Positions 45,361-53,164 of a DNA stretch of 64,000 nt are shown piece by piece. The notes under the pieces are model-generated. The model searched no databases. It was not told the DNA's origin and saw only the letters and a list, made by a program, of their open reading frames with translations. Each line of letters starts with the position of its first letter. Position 1 is the stretch's first letter. The DNA is from CAWIVH01 sp963839475 (GTDB lineage: Bacteria; Acidobacteriota; UBA6911): assembly GCA_963839475.1 (NCBI GenBank), contig CAWIVH010000020.1, positions 558,001 through 622,000 on the forward strand, read 5' to 3'. A program made the position numbers and the translations under genes.

Positions 45361-48300
45361 TCAGAAGTTCTCCACCAGCCATACGTTGCTGCTCACCGCG
45401 AACGTCAGGAGAGCCAGGCGGCGGCCGTCCGGAGAAGGGATGCCCCATGACTGCCAGGCAGTCTGGGAATCTTGCCAGAGGACCTTGGCCTGTCCCTCCA
45501 GATCAATGTACAAAAGCCTCTGGCCCGGGAAACCTTGAACGCCGTTGCTGACAAACAGTCCCCTGCCGTCCGCTGCCCAGAACGGATTCGCGAGACTGCC
45601 CCAGCCCTTGACATTGACCTCATAGACCTCCCCGCTGGTCAACGGCAGGATCCGGAGGCGGCCTTCCTGTTCTAGAGTCTGGGTGAAGAATGCTATGTAT
45701 GCTCCGTCGCGGGACAGATCCCAGCTGTAACGGTATTTATAGCCCGATTCCCCAAGGCCCACCCTGACGAGCTCCGGCCCCCTTCCTTTGACCGGGTCGA
45801 ATGCCGAGAAGACGACCTGCCGTTCGTCCGGAGTTGTTTCGCTGAAGACACACAAAGATGCTGGAGACTGCACGCAGCTTAGGCCGCTAATCCCTTGTCC
45901 CTCCAACACCTTTTGCGGCGGCCCACCCAAGGCTGGGACTCGCATTATGCTCCAATGGACGGACCTGGGAATAGAATCAGCCGATGGCCGGTTCCTGATG
46001 CCGGACAAGTACAGAATCCAGAAGCCATCCGGGCTCAAGACCGGTTTCTCGACATAACCGGGGCCAGTGACAATCGGCTCGGCTGTTTCTTGATCGAGGA
46101 CTTGCCTATAGATGCCCCATGTACCGTTGCGATCCGATTGAAATAGGAGAGCCTTACTGTCCGGCATCCACTGCCCTGGGTAGTCGTTGGAATCATCCAG
46201 CGTCAAACGGCGCAAGTCTTTCAGCGTACGGTCTGCTTCTGCCAGCTCAGCGACGGAAACATCGGCTTGGAAGGAGCGCCTGGTTATGGCCAACTGTTTA
46301 CCGTCCGCGGTTGCGCTAATGCCGATCATCCTGAATCCAGGCCAGTTAGCAATCAACCGGGGGTTACCGGCTGGTTTGCCGAACCCCGGAACCAACCGGA
46401 TTTCCCACAGCGTGCTCAATTCAGGATTCGGTCCTGCCTCCAGCGTGTCGTAGACGAGGCGATCCCGCGGCAACCACAGGCACTTGACATTCGCATCGCA
46501 CAAGCGCGGATCGCACACAATGGTAGTCGCTTGGCTGCCTTCCAGGTCTCGACTCTCGATGCAACAACGGAGTTTGCCGGCCTCACGGCGGTATTTCACG
46601 TACGCGATTCTCCGGCTGTCCGGCGACCAGGCCGACCAAAAGAATCCTTCGTCTTCAGAGCCGGATACAAGTTGGCGTGGTTCCTCGCCCTGTGAGCCCA
46701 TCAGACGGATTTCGCGGCTGCGAAGAAAGGCCGCACCGGTTCCATAAGCGATCCAGTTGCCGTCCGGCGAGACAGAAAACGGGACGGCATCGTCGCGGAT
46801 CTTGCGCGGCGGCGCACCCCCGACTGAGAAGATCCAGGCGCTTCTGAATCCGCCGCGGCTGTGGCATGCCGCAACGAACCTTGTGCTGTCGGGAAACCAT
46901 CCGTTTGGCCACCACGTGTCGAGGTCGGGAGCATACCCACGGGGTTGAGGAAAGTTGAGTGTTTCCCCGGTTTGAATGAGCTTCAGGTGCATTCCCCTTT
47001 GGTCGCTGTAGGCCAAGTACTTCCCATCCGGCGAAATCGCACCCAGGTTAACAGAGTTTTCGGCGGGATTTGCAGTAAGCCGTCGTTGCTTCATTTCCGG
47101 CGGGGCCAGAGTCGTCCTGCGCGTGGCCAACCACGTGATTGAAGCGCCAATCGCAACCACGGCCAACGTTCCAGCGAGCAAGAGCCATCTGCGCTTCCGG
47201 CGCACTCGCATTGGCGCTTCAGGAATCGCAGTTGGGGATGAAAGTGCTGCAGCCACTCGGGCAGACTCTATCTGGTTTTTCAGGCGCTGAAGGTCCGCGC
47301 GCAGGTCGCCCGCCGTCTGGTAGCGCAGCTTACGGTCTTTCTCGAGTGCCTTATTGATGACCTTTTCCAGTCCCTCAGGCAGATCGGGGTTCAGCAGCAC
47401 GGACGCGGTTGGATCCTTGTGGAGGATCGCATCGAAGGTGCCGATGAATGTATCCCCATCAAAGGGCTTGGTTCCGGTAGCCATTTCGTACAGGACAACA
47501 CCCAGCGAGAAGAGGTCAGTCCTGGCGTCCAACTCCTTCCCCAGCGCCTGTTCGGGTGACATATAGTGCACAGTCCCCACGGCGGTGCCGGGACTGGTCA
47601 ATGAGTCCTCGACTGTCTTGGTGGTAGCTGCGGATGTGACTAGGACCGGCCTTTCTTGCATGAGTTTTGCAAGCCCGAAATCGAGGATCTTGGCCTGCCC
47701 CGACCTCGCGATGAAAATGTTTGCCGGTTTGATGTCGCGATGAATAATCCCTTTCTCGTGCGCCGCCTCAAGGCCGTCGGCCATCTGGATTGCGAGATTG
47801 AGAATCTCGTCCGTGTCGAGCGGCTTTCCCTGGATGTGGTGCTTGAGTATCTTCCCTTCGAGGAACTCCATGGCAATGAAGTGCTGACCATCCTGCTGGT
47901 CAATATCGTGGATGGTGCAGATATTGGGGTGATTAAGGGCCGAAGCAGCCTGTGCCTCACGCTCGAATCTCTCAAGAGCACGGCGATCTCGGGACAGCTC
48001 TTCGGGCAATAACTTCAGCGCGACCGGGCGCCTTAGCTTTGTGTCCTCGGCCTTGTAAACAACGCCCATGCCGCCTTCGCCGATCTTCTCCGTGATGCGG
48101 TAATGCATGAGAGTCCGGCCCGTCAGGTCCGGTTGCGGTTCTCGCGCCTTTTCCTCCGCCAACTCTCTCGCGACGACTTCGCGCGCCGATGCTTCGAGGA
48201 AGCCCTGTAAGCTCACATCATGTGCGAGCGCCAATTGGACATCTCTGAGAAGCGAGTCGTCCCCGGCGCACGCTTGTTCCAGGAAGGATTTGCATTGGTC

Positions 48301-48363
48301 CGGTTCGCATGCGCGCGCTGCTTCAAGAATCCGTTCGATCTTCTGCAACCGCTCAGGATTCAT
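45361..48363 (-). CDS. Membrane Ser/Thr protein kinase with PD40 propeller (module 1)
   Basis: 1000 residues from the ATG at 48363, which overlaps the sigma gene stop as ATGA. Residues 1-75 are the helical domain shared by the four kinases (RLQKIERILEAARACEP, CAGDDSLLRDVQLAL). The kinase has GEGGMGVVY (95-103), Lys117, HRDIKPAN (from 208), DFG (228-230) and SPEQ. A membrane helix lies at about 397-416 (WLLLAGTLAVVAIGASITWL). The outside part has six or so PD40 blades (ISPDGKYLAYS, WSPDSRRIAYV). Overlap with the ECF43-type sigma gene strongly suggests that it phosphorylates that sigma factor. Confidence 0.94.
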   Translation of the reverse strand: MNPERLQKIERILEAARACEPDQCKSFLEQACAGDDSLLRDVQLALAHDVSLQGFLEASAREVVARELAEEKAREPQPDLTGRTLMHYRITEKIGEGGMGVVYKAEDTKLRRPVALKLLPEELSRDRRALERFEREAQAASALNHPNICTIHDIDQQDGQHFIAMEFLEGKILKHHIQGKPLDTDEILNLAIQMADGLEAAHEKGIIHRDIKPANIFIARSGQAKILDFGLAKLMQERPVLVTSAATTKTVEDSLTSPGTAVGTVHYMSPEQALGKELDARTDLFSLGVVLYEMATGTKPFDGDTFIGTFDAILHKDPTASVLLNPDLPEGLEKVINKALEKDRKLRYQTAGDLRADLQRLKNQIESARVAAALSSPTAIPEAPMRVRRKRRWLLLAGTLAVVAIGASITWLATRRTTLAPPEMKQRRLTANPAENSVNLGAISPDGKYLAYSDQRGMHLKLIQTGETLNFPQPRGYAPDLDTWWPNGWFPDSTRFVAACHSRGGFRSAWIFSVGGAPPRKIRDDAVPFSVSPDGNWIAYGTGAAFLRSREIRLMGSQGEEPRQLVSGSEDEGFFWSAWSPDSRRIAYVKYRREAGKLRCCIESRDLEGSQATTIVCDPRLCDANVKCLWLPRDRLVYDTLEAGPNPELSTLWEIRLVPGFGKPAGNPRLIANWPGFRMIGISATADGKQLAITRRSFQADVSVAELAEADRTLKDLRRLTLDDSNDYPGQWMPDSKALLFQSDRNGTWGIYRQVLDQETAEPIVTGPGYVEKPVLSPDGFWILYLSGIRNRPSADSIPRSVHWSIMRVPALGGPPQKVLEGQGISGLSCVQSPASLCVFSETTPDERQVVFSAFDPVKGRGPELVRVGLGESGYKYRYSWDLSRDGAYIAFFTQTLEQEGRLRILPLTSGEVYEVNVKGWGSLANPFWAADGRGLFVSNGVQGFPGQRLLYIDLEGQAKVLWQDSQTAWQSWGIPSPDGRRLALLTFAVSSNVWLVENF

Positions 48364-48938
48364 CGTGTCCCACCACGCTGCATTTCCAACCACAACCAGA
48401 GCTTCGCCGATTTCCAGTCGCGCAAGACAGTATCGGAGGAAATCCCCAATGCCTCCGCAGTTTCATCCTCGGTCATGCCCCCGAAGAAGCGCAATTCCAC
48501 AACCTTTGCCTTTCTCTGATCAACCACGGCAAGCCGGCTGAGGGCTTCATCCAGTTCGATCAAGTTCCGGTCGGGACGAGGCGATATCACGGCCCCCTCA
48601 TCGAGAGGTAGCTTTCGCACGTTGCCTCCGCGCTTCTTGCTGCTGCGCGCCCGGGCAAACTCGACCAGGATGCGCCGCATCAGGCCGGCGCAGACGGCGA
48701 GGAAGTGAGCCCGGCACTCGTAGCCAACCTGACCCGCGTTCATAAGCCTGAGGTAGGCCTCGTGCACCAGCGCCGTGGTCTGGAGGGTTTTGTTCGCCCA
48801 TTCCTGAACCATGTAGTAGTGGGCCAGGCGATGGAGTTCATCGTAAACGATGGGGATGATCTGATTGAGTGCCCCCTCGTCGCCGTGGCGCCAGGCTTGC
48901 AGAAGTTGAGTGACTTCCTGTGAAGACCGCATATGCAT
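48360..48938 (-). CDS. ECF sigma factor, TIGR02999/ECF43-like (module 1)
   Basis: 192 residues. Region 2 reads YMVQEWANKTLQTTALVHEA and YLRLMNAGQVGYECRAHFLA. It lacks the acidic DxxQE core-binding motif of ordinary ECFs, as the ECF43/TIGR02999 type does. Region 4 has LAVVDQRKAKVVELRFFGGM and TEDETAEALGISSDTVLRDW. No anti-sigma gene is adjacent; the kinase gene is translationally coupled through ATGA. In studied ECF43 systems (for example EcfP/PknT of Vibrio) phosphorylation by the neighbouring kinase activates the sigma factor. Confidence 0.92.
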   Translation of the reverse strand: MHMRSSQEVTQLLQAWRHGDEGALNQIIPIVYDELHRLAHYYMVQEWANKTLQTTALVHEAYLRLMNAGQVGYECRAHFLAVCAGLMRRILVEFARARSSKKRGGNVRKLPLDEGAVISPRPDRNLIELDEALSRLAVVDQRKAKVVELRFFGGMTEDETAEALGISSDTVLRDWKSAKLWLWLEMQRGGTR

Positions 48939-48968
48939 GAGCCCCCTGCGGGTAAGCCGACTTGGAAG

Positions 48969-49020
48969 TGGGTGTGATCATACACCCAATGAGGGCAATG
49001 GGTGGTTGCCTCAACCCATG
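48969..49020. promoter_or_regulatory. Operator-like cluster between sigma and zincin genes
   Basis: TGGGTGT (48969-48975) / ACACCCA (48982-48988) form a perfect inverted repeat with a 6-bp centre. A second pair ATGGGT (48998-49003) / ACCCAT (49014-49019) follows. The four half-sites lie between divergent genes, about 30 bp upstream of the sigma start and 135 bp upstream of the secreted protein. Confidence 0.55.
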
Positions 49021-49154
49021 ATTGGGAGTGGTGAAACTTCGTCTTCAAAGGGTGCTGGCCGGAAATAAATCTGGATGTCATGCGGGTATCTCGCCGTGGT
49101 TTTCGCAAATAGGGGCCGTGGGCGGAAAAACAAGGCCGCCCAAGGAAGGGCCCC

Positions 49155-49913
49155 ATGGCAAACCGGTCAGTCTTATGGATAACCGCACTGATGTTGGTCT
49201 CCACCCTGGATAGGCTTATGGCACAAACGACGAATCAGCCGCATGAAGCTTCGCTTGTTTCAAACTCAGGAACTGATATTTCATCTTTCATCCGCACAGA
49301 CAGGCTCTCTGGAAAGCAACTGCACACATGGCAATCCATCCGAGATATTGTTTCTGCGAAAGACGCATCGGGCACCTTCAAACATCCGAAACTCCGTGAG
49401 CTCTGGCAAAAGGCTGAGGAGAGCGGGTATGCGTTTTATATCGAGTTTCGCAAGCCGTCGTTTCGTTACGATCCCGCTGTCGGCGAGTTTTATACTGAAA
49501 AGTCCGATTCCAGCAATAAAAAGCCTGCGGCGGTCATCTGGCTTTTCCTATCTGTGATTGACCACGTGCAGGTAGACCCTAGAATTCAAAAGAAACTTGG
49601 ATTTATTCCCTTCCTGGGATTGAGCAAGACCGAGCGCTATGCCGAAGTTCTCGGACATGAATTGTCGCATGCAGTATGGGTATTGGCCAATCCAAATCTG
49701 ACGAAGTTATGCGAGCGATCCGTGAATACTAATGCAAAGAAATCAGACTTCCATGGGCAAACGTATAACAATGATTTCTCAGACATGGAGATGCGTGAGC
49801 GCCGGATCAAACTGGAGTCATTCATGGGAGATCTGGAGATGCGGGCGCGCGCAACCGAATCAGAGATCTCGGAAGAGTTGCGCGCCGGCCGCAGAAAAGT
49901 GAAGCCATTCTAG
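49155..49913 (+). CDS. Secreted zincin-like protein with HELSH motif (module 1)
   Basis: 252 residues, ATG at 49155 after AGGAAGG. Signal peptide up to about residue 24 (LWITALMLVSTLDRLMAQ). After RTDRLSGKQLHTWQSI the middle part leads to ERYAEVLGHELSHAVWV, giving HExxH at 168-172 within a helix. A Glu in the downstream helix (LEMRARATESEI) could be a third ligand, as in gluzincins. Homologue of 60302-61087 with the motif at the same position. The family is not known to me; protease activity is inferred from the motif only. Confidence 0.75.
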   Translation: MANRSVLWITALMLVSTLDRLMAQTTNQPHEASLVSNSGTDISSFIRTDRLSGKQLHTWQSIRDIVSAKDASGTFKHPKLRELWQKAEESGYAFYIEFRKPSFRYDPAVGEFYTEKSDSSNKKPAAVIWLFLSVIDHVQVDPRIQKKLGFIPFLGLSKTERYAEVLGHELSHAVWVLANPNLTKLCERSVNTNAKKSDFHGQTYNNDFSDMEMRERRIKLESFMGDLEMRARATESEISEELRAGRRKVKPF

Positions 49914-50349
49914 GGCGGATTCCCCCTGATCAATGCATGCCAATCGCCGAGCGAGTCGTGCCTATGCGAATTGAGGCGGAGGACCGCTCAGTGGAAGTTC
50001 TAAGGAAGGATTGGCTTCCGTCGCACTGTTGTCCATCCTGCAAGCATGTCAACTGATATGCCTGGAGAGAGCGGCTAGCTATTTGAAAGCTTAGGCTTCA
50101 ATCGCATCTTACTGATCGAACCGCACAGTCTCGCGTCGCATACTCCCTCTTCAATTCTGCGCATATTGCGACGCGCTCTCCGATCCCTAAAACATGCCAT
50201 TAGGTTCAAACTCCCACGAAACGGGCTTCTTTTCCTTTACATCAATGGCATAGCCGTTCTAAAGACGGATCCGGTGCGATCTCCCAGAAGGCGACTTCGC
50301 GGGACCTTTAAGGCCGGAAGTGCGATATTACAACTCTAGCAATTTCAGA
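49914..50349. other. Intergenic stretch
   Basis: About 435 bp between converging genes with no supported gene or clear terminator. Confidence 0.5.
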
Positions 50350-51546
50350 TCACGCTTGCGGCTTCAAGAAAAGACCGGCACTGATTTTGGCAGCTTCCGA
50401 TCCGGCGACCGGATGAAGGTAGTTCCGCTTGGTCTGGTCCCTTTCCAGCACGACGGACTGATCCGTGACCTTCGTTCCGACCATTTCTAGGAACGACGAA
50501 TCGATATCCTGGTATTCGAGCCTGGCTCCTGTGCCGGAGCCGGTGAGCCTCCGGTTGTTAGCGAAAAAACTGTCGACGACTTTATAGCGTATACGCTCCT
50601 GCTGCTTTGCCTGTGGAGGAGCAGCCTGCCTGTCACCGCGGCCGCCGGCGTCCGCCAGGGCCGAACCCCCGCCTTGATAGGTCCAGACATAATTGCCGTT
50701 GATGACGACGTTGTTGCTATAGTTGAAGTCGTCCTTGATACCAGCCGTCCAGACCCCGCTCCCGTAAACCCCGTCGCAAATGCAGTTCCTCATCGCGTGG
50801 CCGCCGCTGCCGCCAGTCCAGTAGACAACGGAGATCTTCATTCCACGAAAGATGCAGTGATGCACGTTTACCCCATTCCCGTTTGCGATGATTGACACGT
50901 GGTTGGGGTTGGTCACCTCATCGCCTGCAAACAGGCACTGTGCGATTTCAAGATCCTCCAGATCCCTGCGAAGTCGGCCAATTCCGTAAAGGCGTCGGAT
51001 GAGCCCCGGCTTTGGGGTTTCAACCACCGGCAAGCCAAGGATCTTCAAACCCTGAACCGTAACGTGGCTGGTTTCGATCATCATGCCGTCCGCCGCTCCG
51101 CCCAGAGGATCAGGCCGTCCGTTCCACGTCGGCGGAATGGACATGGTGTGGATGAGCGTAGGCATGGAGCCCGTATTCCATTCGGGGTCATCTGGAAGCA
51201 CTGCGGCGCGGATGGTCAATCTCTCTGTCTTGGAGAATGATCTGCGCTCAGGCTTGAGCAGCGTTGTTTCACCCACGGCATAGATTCCTTCAGAGAGGAC
51301 GATTGTCATGGCCCCAGCGCCGTCGCTCCGGTTCACGCGCCGCGCAGCTTCTGCCAGGCTTCGGAGAGGACCGTCCTTGGCTCCAGAATTCGCATCTGCC
51401 CCCGTGGCCGGATTCAGATAAATGGCATTTCCTTCGGCCGCCGTGGTCCTTGTGCCTGTCTCCTGCGCATGGAGCTGTCCCGGCCGGAACAGGGAAGCTG
51501 CCGCCGCTGCATTCAAAGCGGCCTTAATTGCTTGTCGTCTATTCAT
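50350..51546 (-). CDS. Tat-exported right-handed beta-helix protein
   Basis: 398 residues. The N-terminus MNRRQAIKAALNAAAAASLF has a twin-arginine-like start and is cleaved near LHAQE. IYLNPATGADANSGAKDGPL with SLAEAARR is the usual opening of pectate-lyase-type parallel beta-helix proteins (repeating NG and N-x-V turns, for example IIANGNGVNVHHCIF). Polysaccharide degradation or binding is likely from the fold; no catalytic residues can be assigned. The ECF sigma gene ends 120 bp upstream on the same strand, so they may be one operon. Confidence 0.8.
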   Translation of the reverse strand: MNRRQAIKAALNAAAAASLFRPGQLHAQETGTRTTAAEGNAIYLNPATGADANSGAKDGPLRSLAEAARRVNRSDGAGAMTIVLSEGIYAVGETTLLKPERRSFSKTERLTIRAAVLPDDPEWNTGSMPTLIHTMSIPPTWNGRPDPLGGAADGMMIETSHVTVQGLKILGLPVVETPKPGLIRRLYGIGRLRRDLEDLEIAQCLFAGDEVTNPNHVSIIANGNGVNVHHCIFRGMKISVVYWTGGSGGHAMRNCICDGVYGSGVWTAGIKDDFNYSNNVVINGNYVWTYQGGGSALADAGGRGDRQAAPPQAKQQERIRYKVVDSFFANNRRLTGSGTGARLEYQDIDSSFLEMVGTKVTDQSVVLERDQTKRNYLHPVAGSEAAKISAGLFLKPQA

Positions 51547-51666
51547 GATCTGATCCCTTTCAATTCAACCTGACACTCTCTTTTGACGATTGGCGATATT
51601 GCGGTGTGAACGAAATTTGCACGTCGATGGCAAAATTTTCGAAGTAGACGGCAAGAATCTTGAAGT

Positions 51667-52488
51667 TCAGGAGCGTGAATTGAGGTCTCGCGGAGTATCA
51701 ATCGACTCAATCAGGCGACGTGCGAAGTCGACCGAAGAAGCTCGTGGCTGTGTTGAACGATGGACTTCGAGTGCCCATCTTGCTTTATCTACCTGCCTGA
51801 TGATCGCACGCGTCTGCTGAAATGATGAGGCCGTTACGGCAAAATCACAGGAATCAAGCCGAACTTTGCCGAATCGTAACGCCGCCGGCAGCTGCCGATT
51901 GCATGAACATGCGGCCGTATCCGACACTAGACCACAATAGCATCGGGTAAAGGTTAGGATTGCTGTGCGTGCATGCTGGAGGCGTTTGCGGAATAGGTCG
52001 GGAGAAATATCCAAAGCTTCGGCGGCCTCCGGTCCCGGCAGGTCCAAAACTTCCCCGAGTATGTAGGCTAGCCGGTGCGGCCGATCAAGGCACTGAAGCA
52101 TGCCAAAAGTGCATCCGATCTTGACCTCTTCAATTAGGAGCGAGCGCTCTGCTTCCTCGGGTGCCTCCATACTCACACCGTCAGCCAGATCTTCCGCGAA
52201 CTGCTCAAAGCTCAGGTGCATGCGTTCCACGGGACTCTTTTTTACATCCAAGATGTAATTGACGCCGACACGGAATGCCCAAGTTTTGAGCTTACTGCGG
52301 AAGTTGAACTGAGAAAGGCGAGTCACTATTCGGACCAGGATTTCCTGAGTCGCATCCTCCGCGTCTTCCCGATTGCTCAGCATGCGCAGGGCCATACCAT
52401 AAACGTCGCCTTGAAGCGCTCTGACTAGGTCCTCAAGAGCAGCACGATCCCCATCGATTGCCAGCCGCGCAACGTCTTCAAGCGCCAT
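51667..52488 (-). CDS. ECF sigma factor with cysteine-rich C-terminal extension
   Basis: 273 residues from the ATG at 52488 (MALEDVARLAIDGDRAALED); the frame extends to 52614. Region 2 has the ordinary ECF motif NREDAEDATQEILVRIV and RSKLKTWAFRVGVNYILD. Region 4 has RLAYILGEVLDLPGPEAAEA and DLFRKRLQHAR. After it a C-x-C-x(9)-C-x-C cluster (CYCGLVSDTAACSCNRQLP) and about 80 more residues follow. The cysteines could bind zinc or sense redox. Unlike the two module sigmas it keeps the DAEDATQE motif and has no kinase partner. Confidence 0.85.
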   Translation of the reverse strand: MALEDVARLAIDGDRAALEDLVRALQGDVYGMALRMLSNREDAEDATQEILVRIVTRLSQFNFRSKLKTWAFRVGVNYILDVKKSPVERMHLSFEQFAEDLADGVSMEAPEEAERSLLIEEVKIGCTFGMLQCLDRPHRLAYILGEVLDLPGPEAAEALDISPDLFRKRLQHARTAILTFTRCYCGLVSDTAACSCNRQLPAALRFGKVRLDSCDFAVTASSFQQTRAIIRQVDKARWALEVHRSTQPRASSVDFARRLIESIDTPRDLNSRS

Positions 52489-52656
52489 TTCCTTCGACTT
52501 AGTCCCTCTCTGAGATGCTTTTCGGGTGCAGTATATCGTGACAAAGCCAGCGAAATGCAGGAAATAGAAGTGATGTTGGCCAAAAACGGGCTTTCTGGAA
52601 GCGATCCATATCAAGGTGATTTACGAGCACTTGTCGGCCGGAAGATTTGGAAATTA

Positions 52657-52893
52657 TCAATGCACTGCATCAGACGGCGGGATCGCTTTTTCTTCCTCCT
52701 CTTCGCGCAGCACATTCTCGGGATCAACGATAACGAATCTTTCGCTCCCGGCCAGTTGCACCCTGATCCTGATGCGGTGCCGGCAGACCCGAGTGATCAC
52801 GCCGGGGATCTTCTGCACCCGCCACCCGCTCAGGATCGAGCGGCTCGGGGATCGGAGCCAGATTACACGATCGCCGGGTTTCACGATTGGCAT
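52657..52893 (-). CDS. Small basic phage protein, duplicated copy
   Basis: 78 residues from the ATG at 52893 (MPIVKPGDRVIWLRSPSRSI; IRIRVQLAGSERFVIVDPEN). It is highly similar to the gene at 61290-61514, and the similarity continues past its stop to about 52588. The fold looks like a small SH3/KOW-type barrel. It stands alone within cargo, far from other phage genes. Confidence 0.7.
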   Translation of the reverse strand: MPIVKPGDRVIWLRSPSRSILSGWRVQKIPGVITRVCRHRIRIRVQLAGSERFVIVDPENVLREEEEEKAIPPSDAVH

Positions 52894-53164
52894 TCCGGAT
52901 GGCAGTCGGTAATCGCCTTGGCTTGCTACCGCCACTCCTCCTGCATGTGGCTAGGTGATCCATGTTGGCTCTGACCTCCTCCTCCCTTAGCTCATTGGCA
53001 ATTTCTTGGAGCTCAAGGGGTATCGGGGACCTCTGCGTCAGGCGGACACTAGCGAGTTTGGGCTAATTGATTCGATGACAACATCGCAAGAGCATGGGCT
53101 CAATTGCTTTGCAGTACGCTGTCCGGGCAGAGCTTCTTGGAAGAAGGATCATGGCCAACCGACT

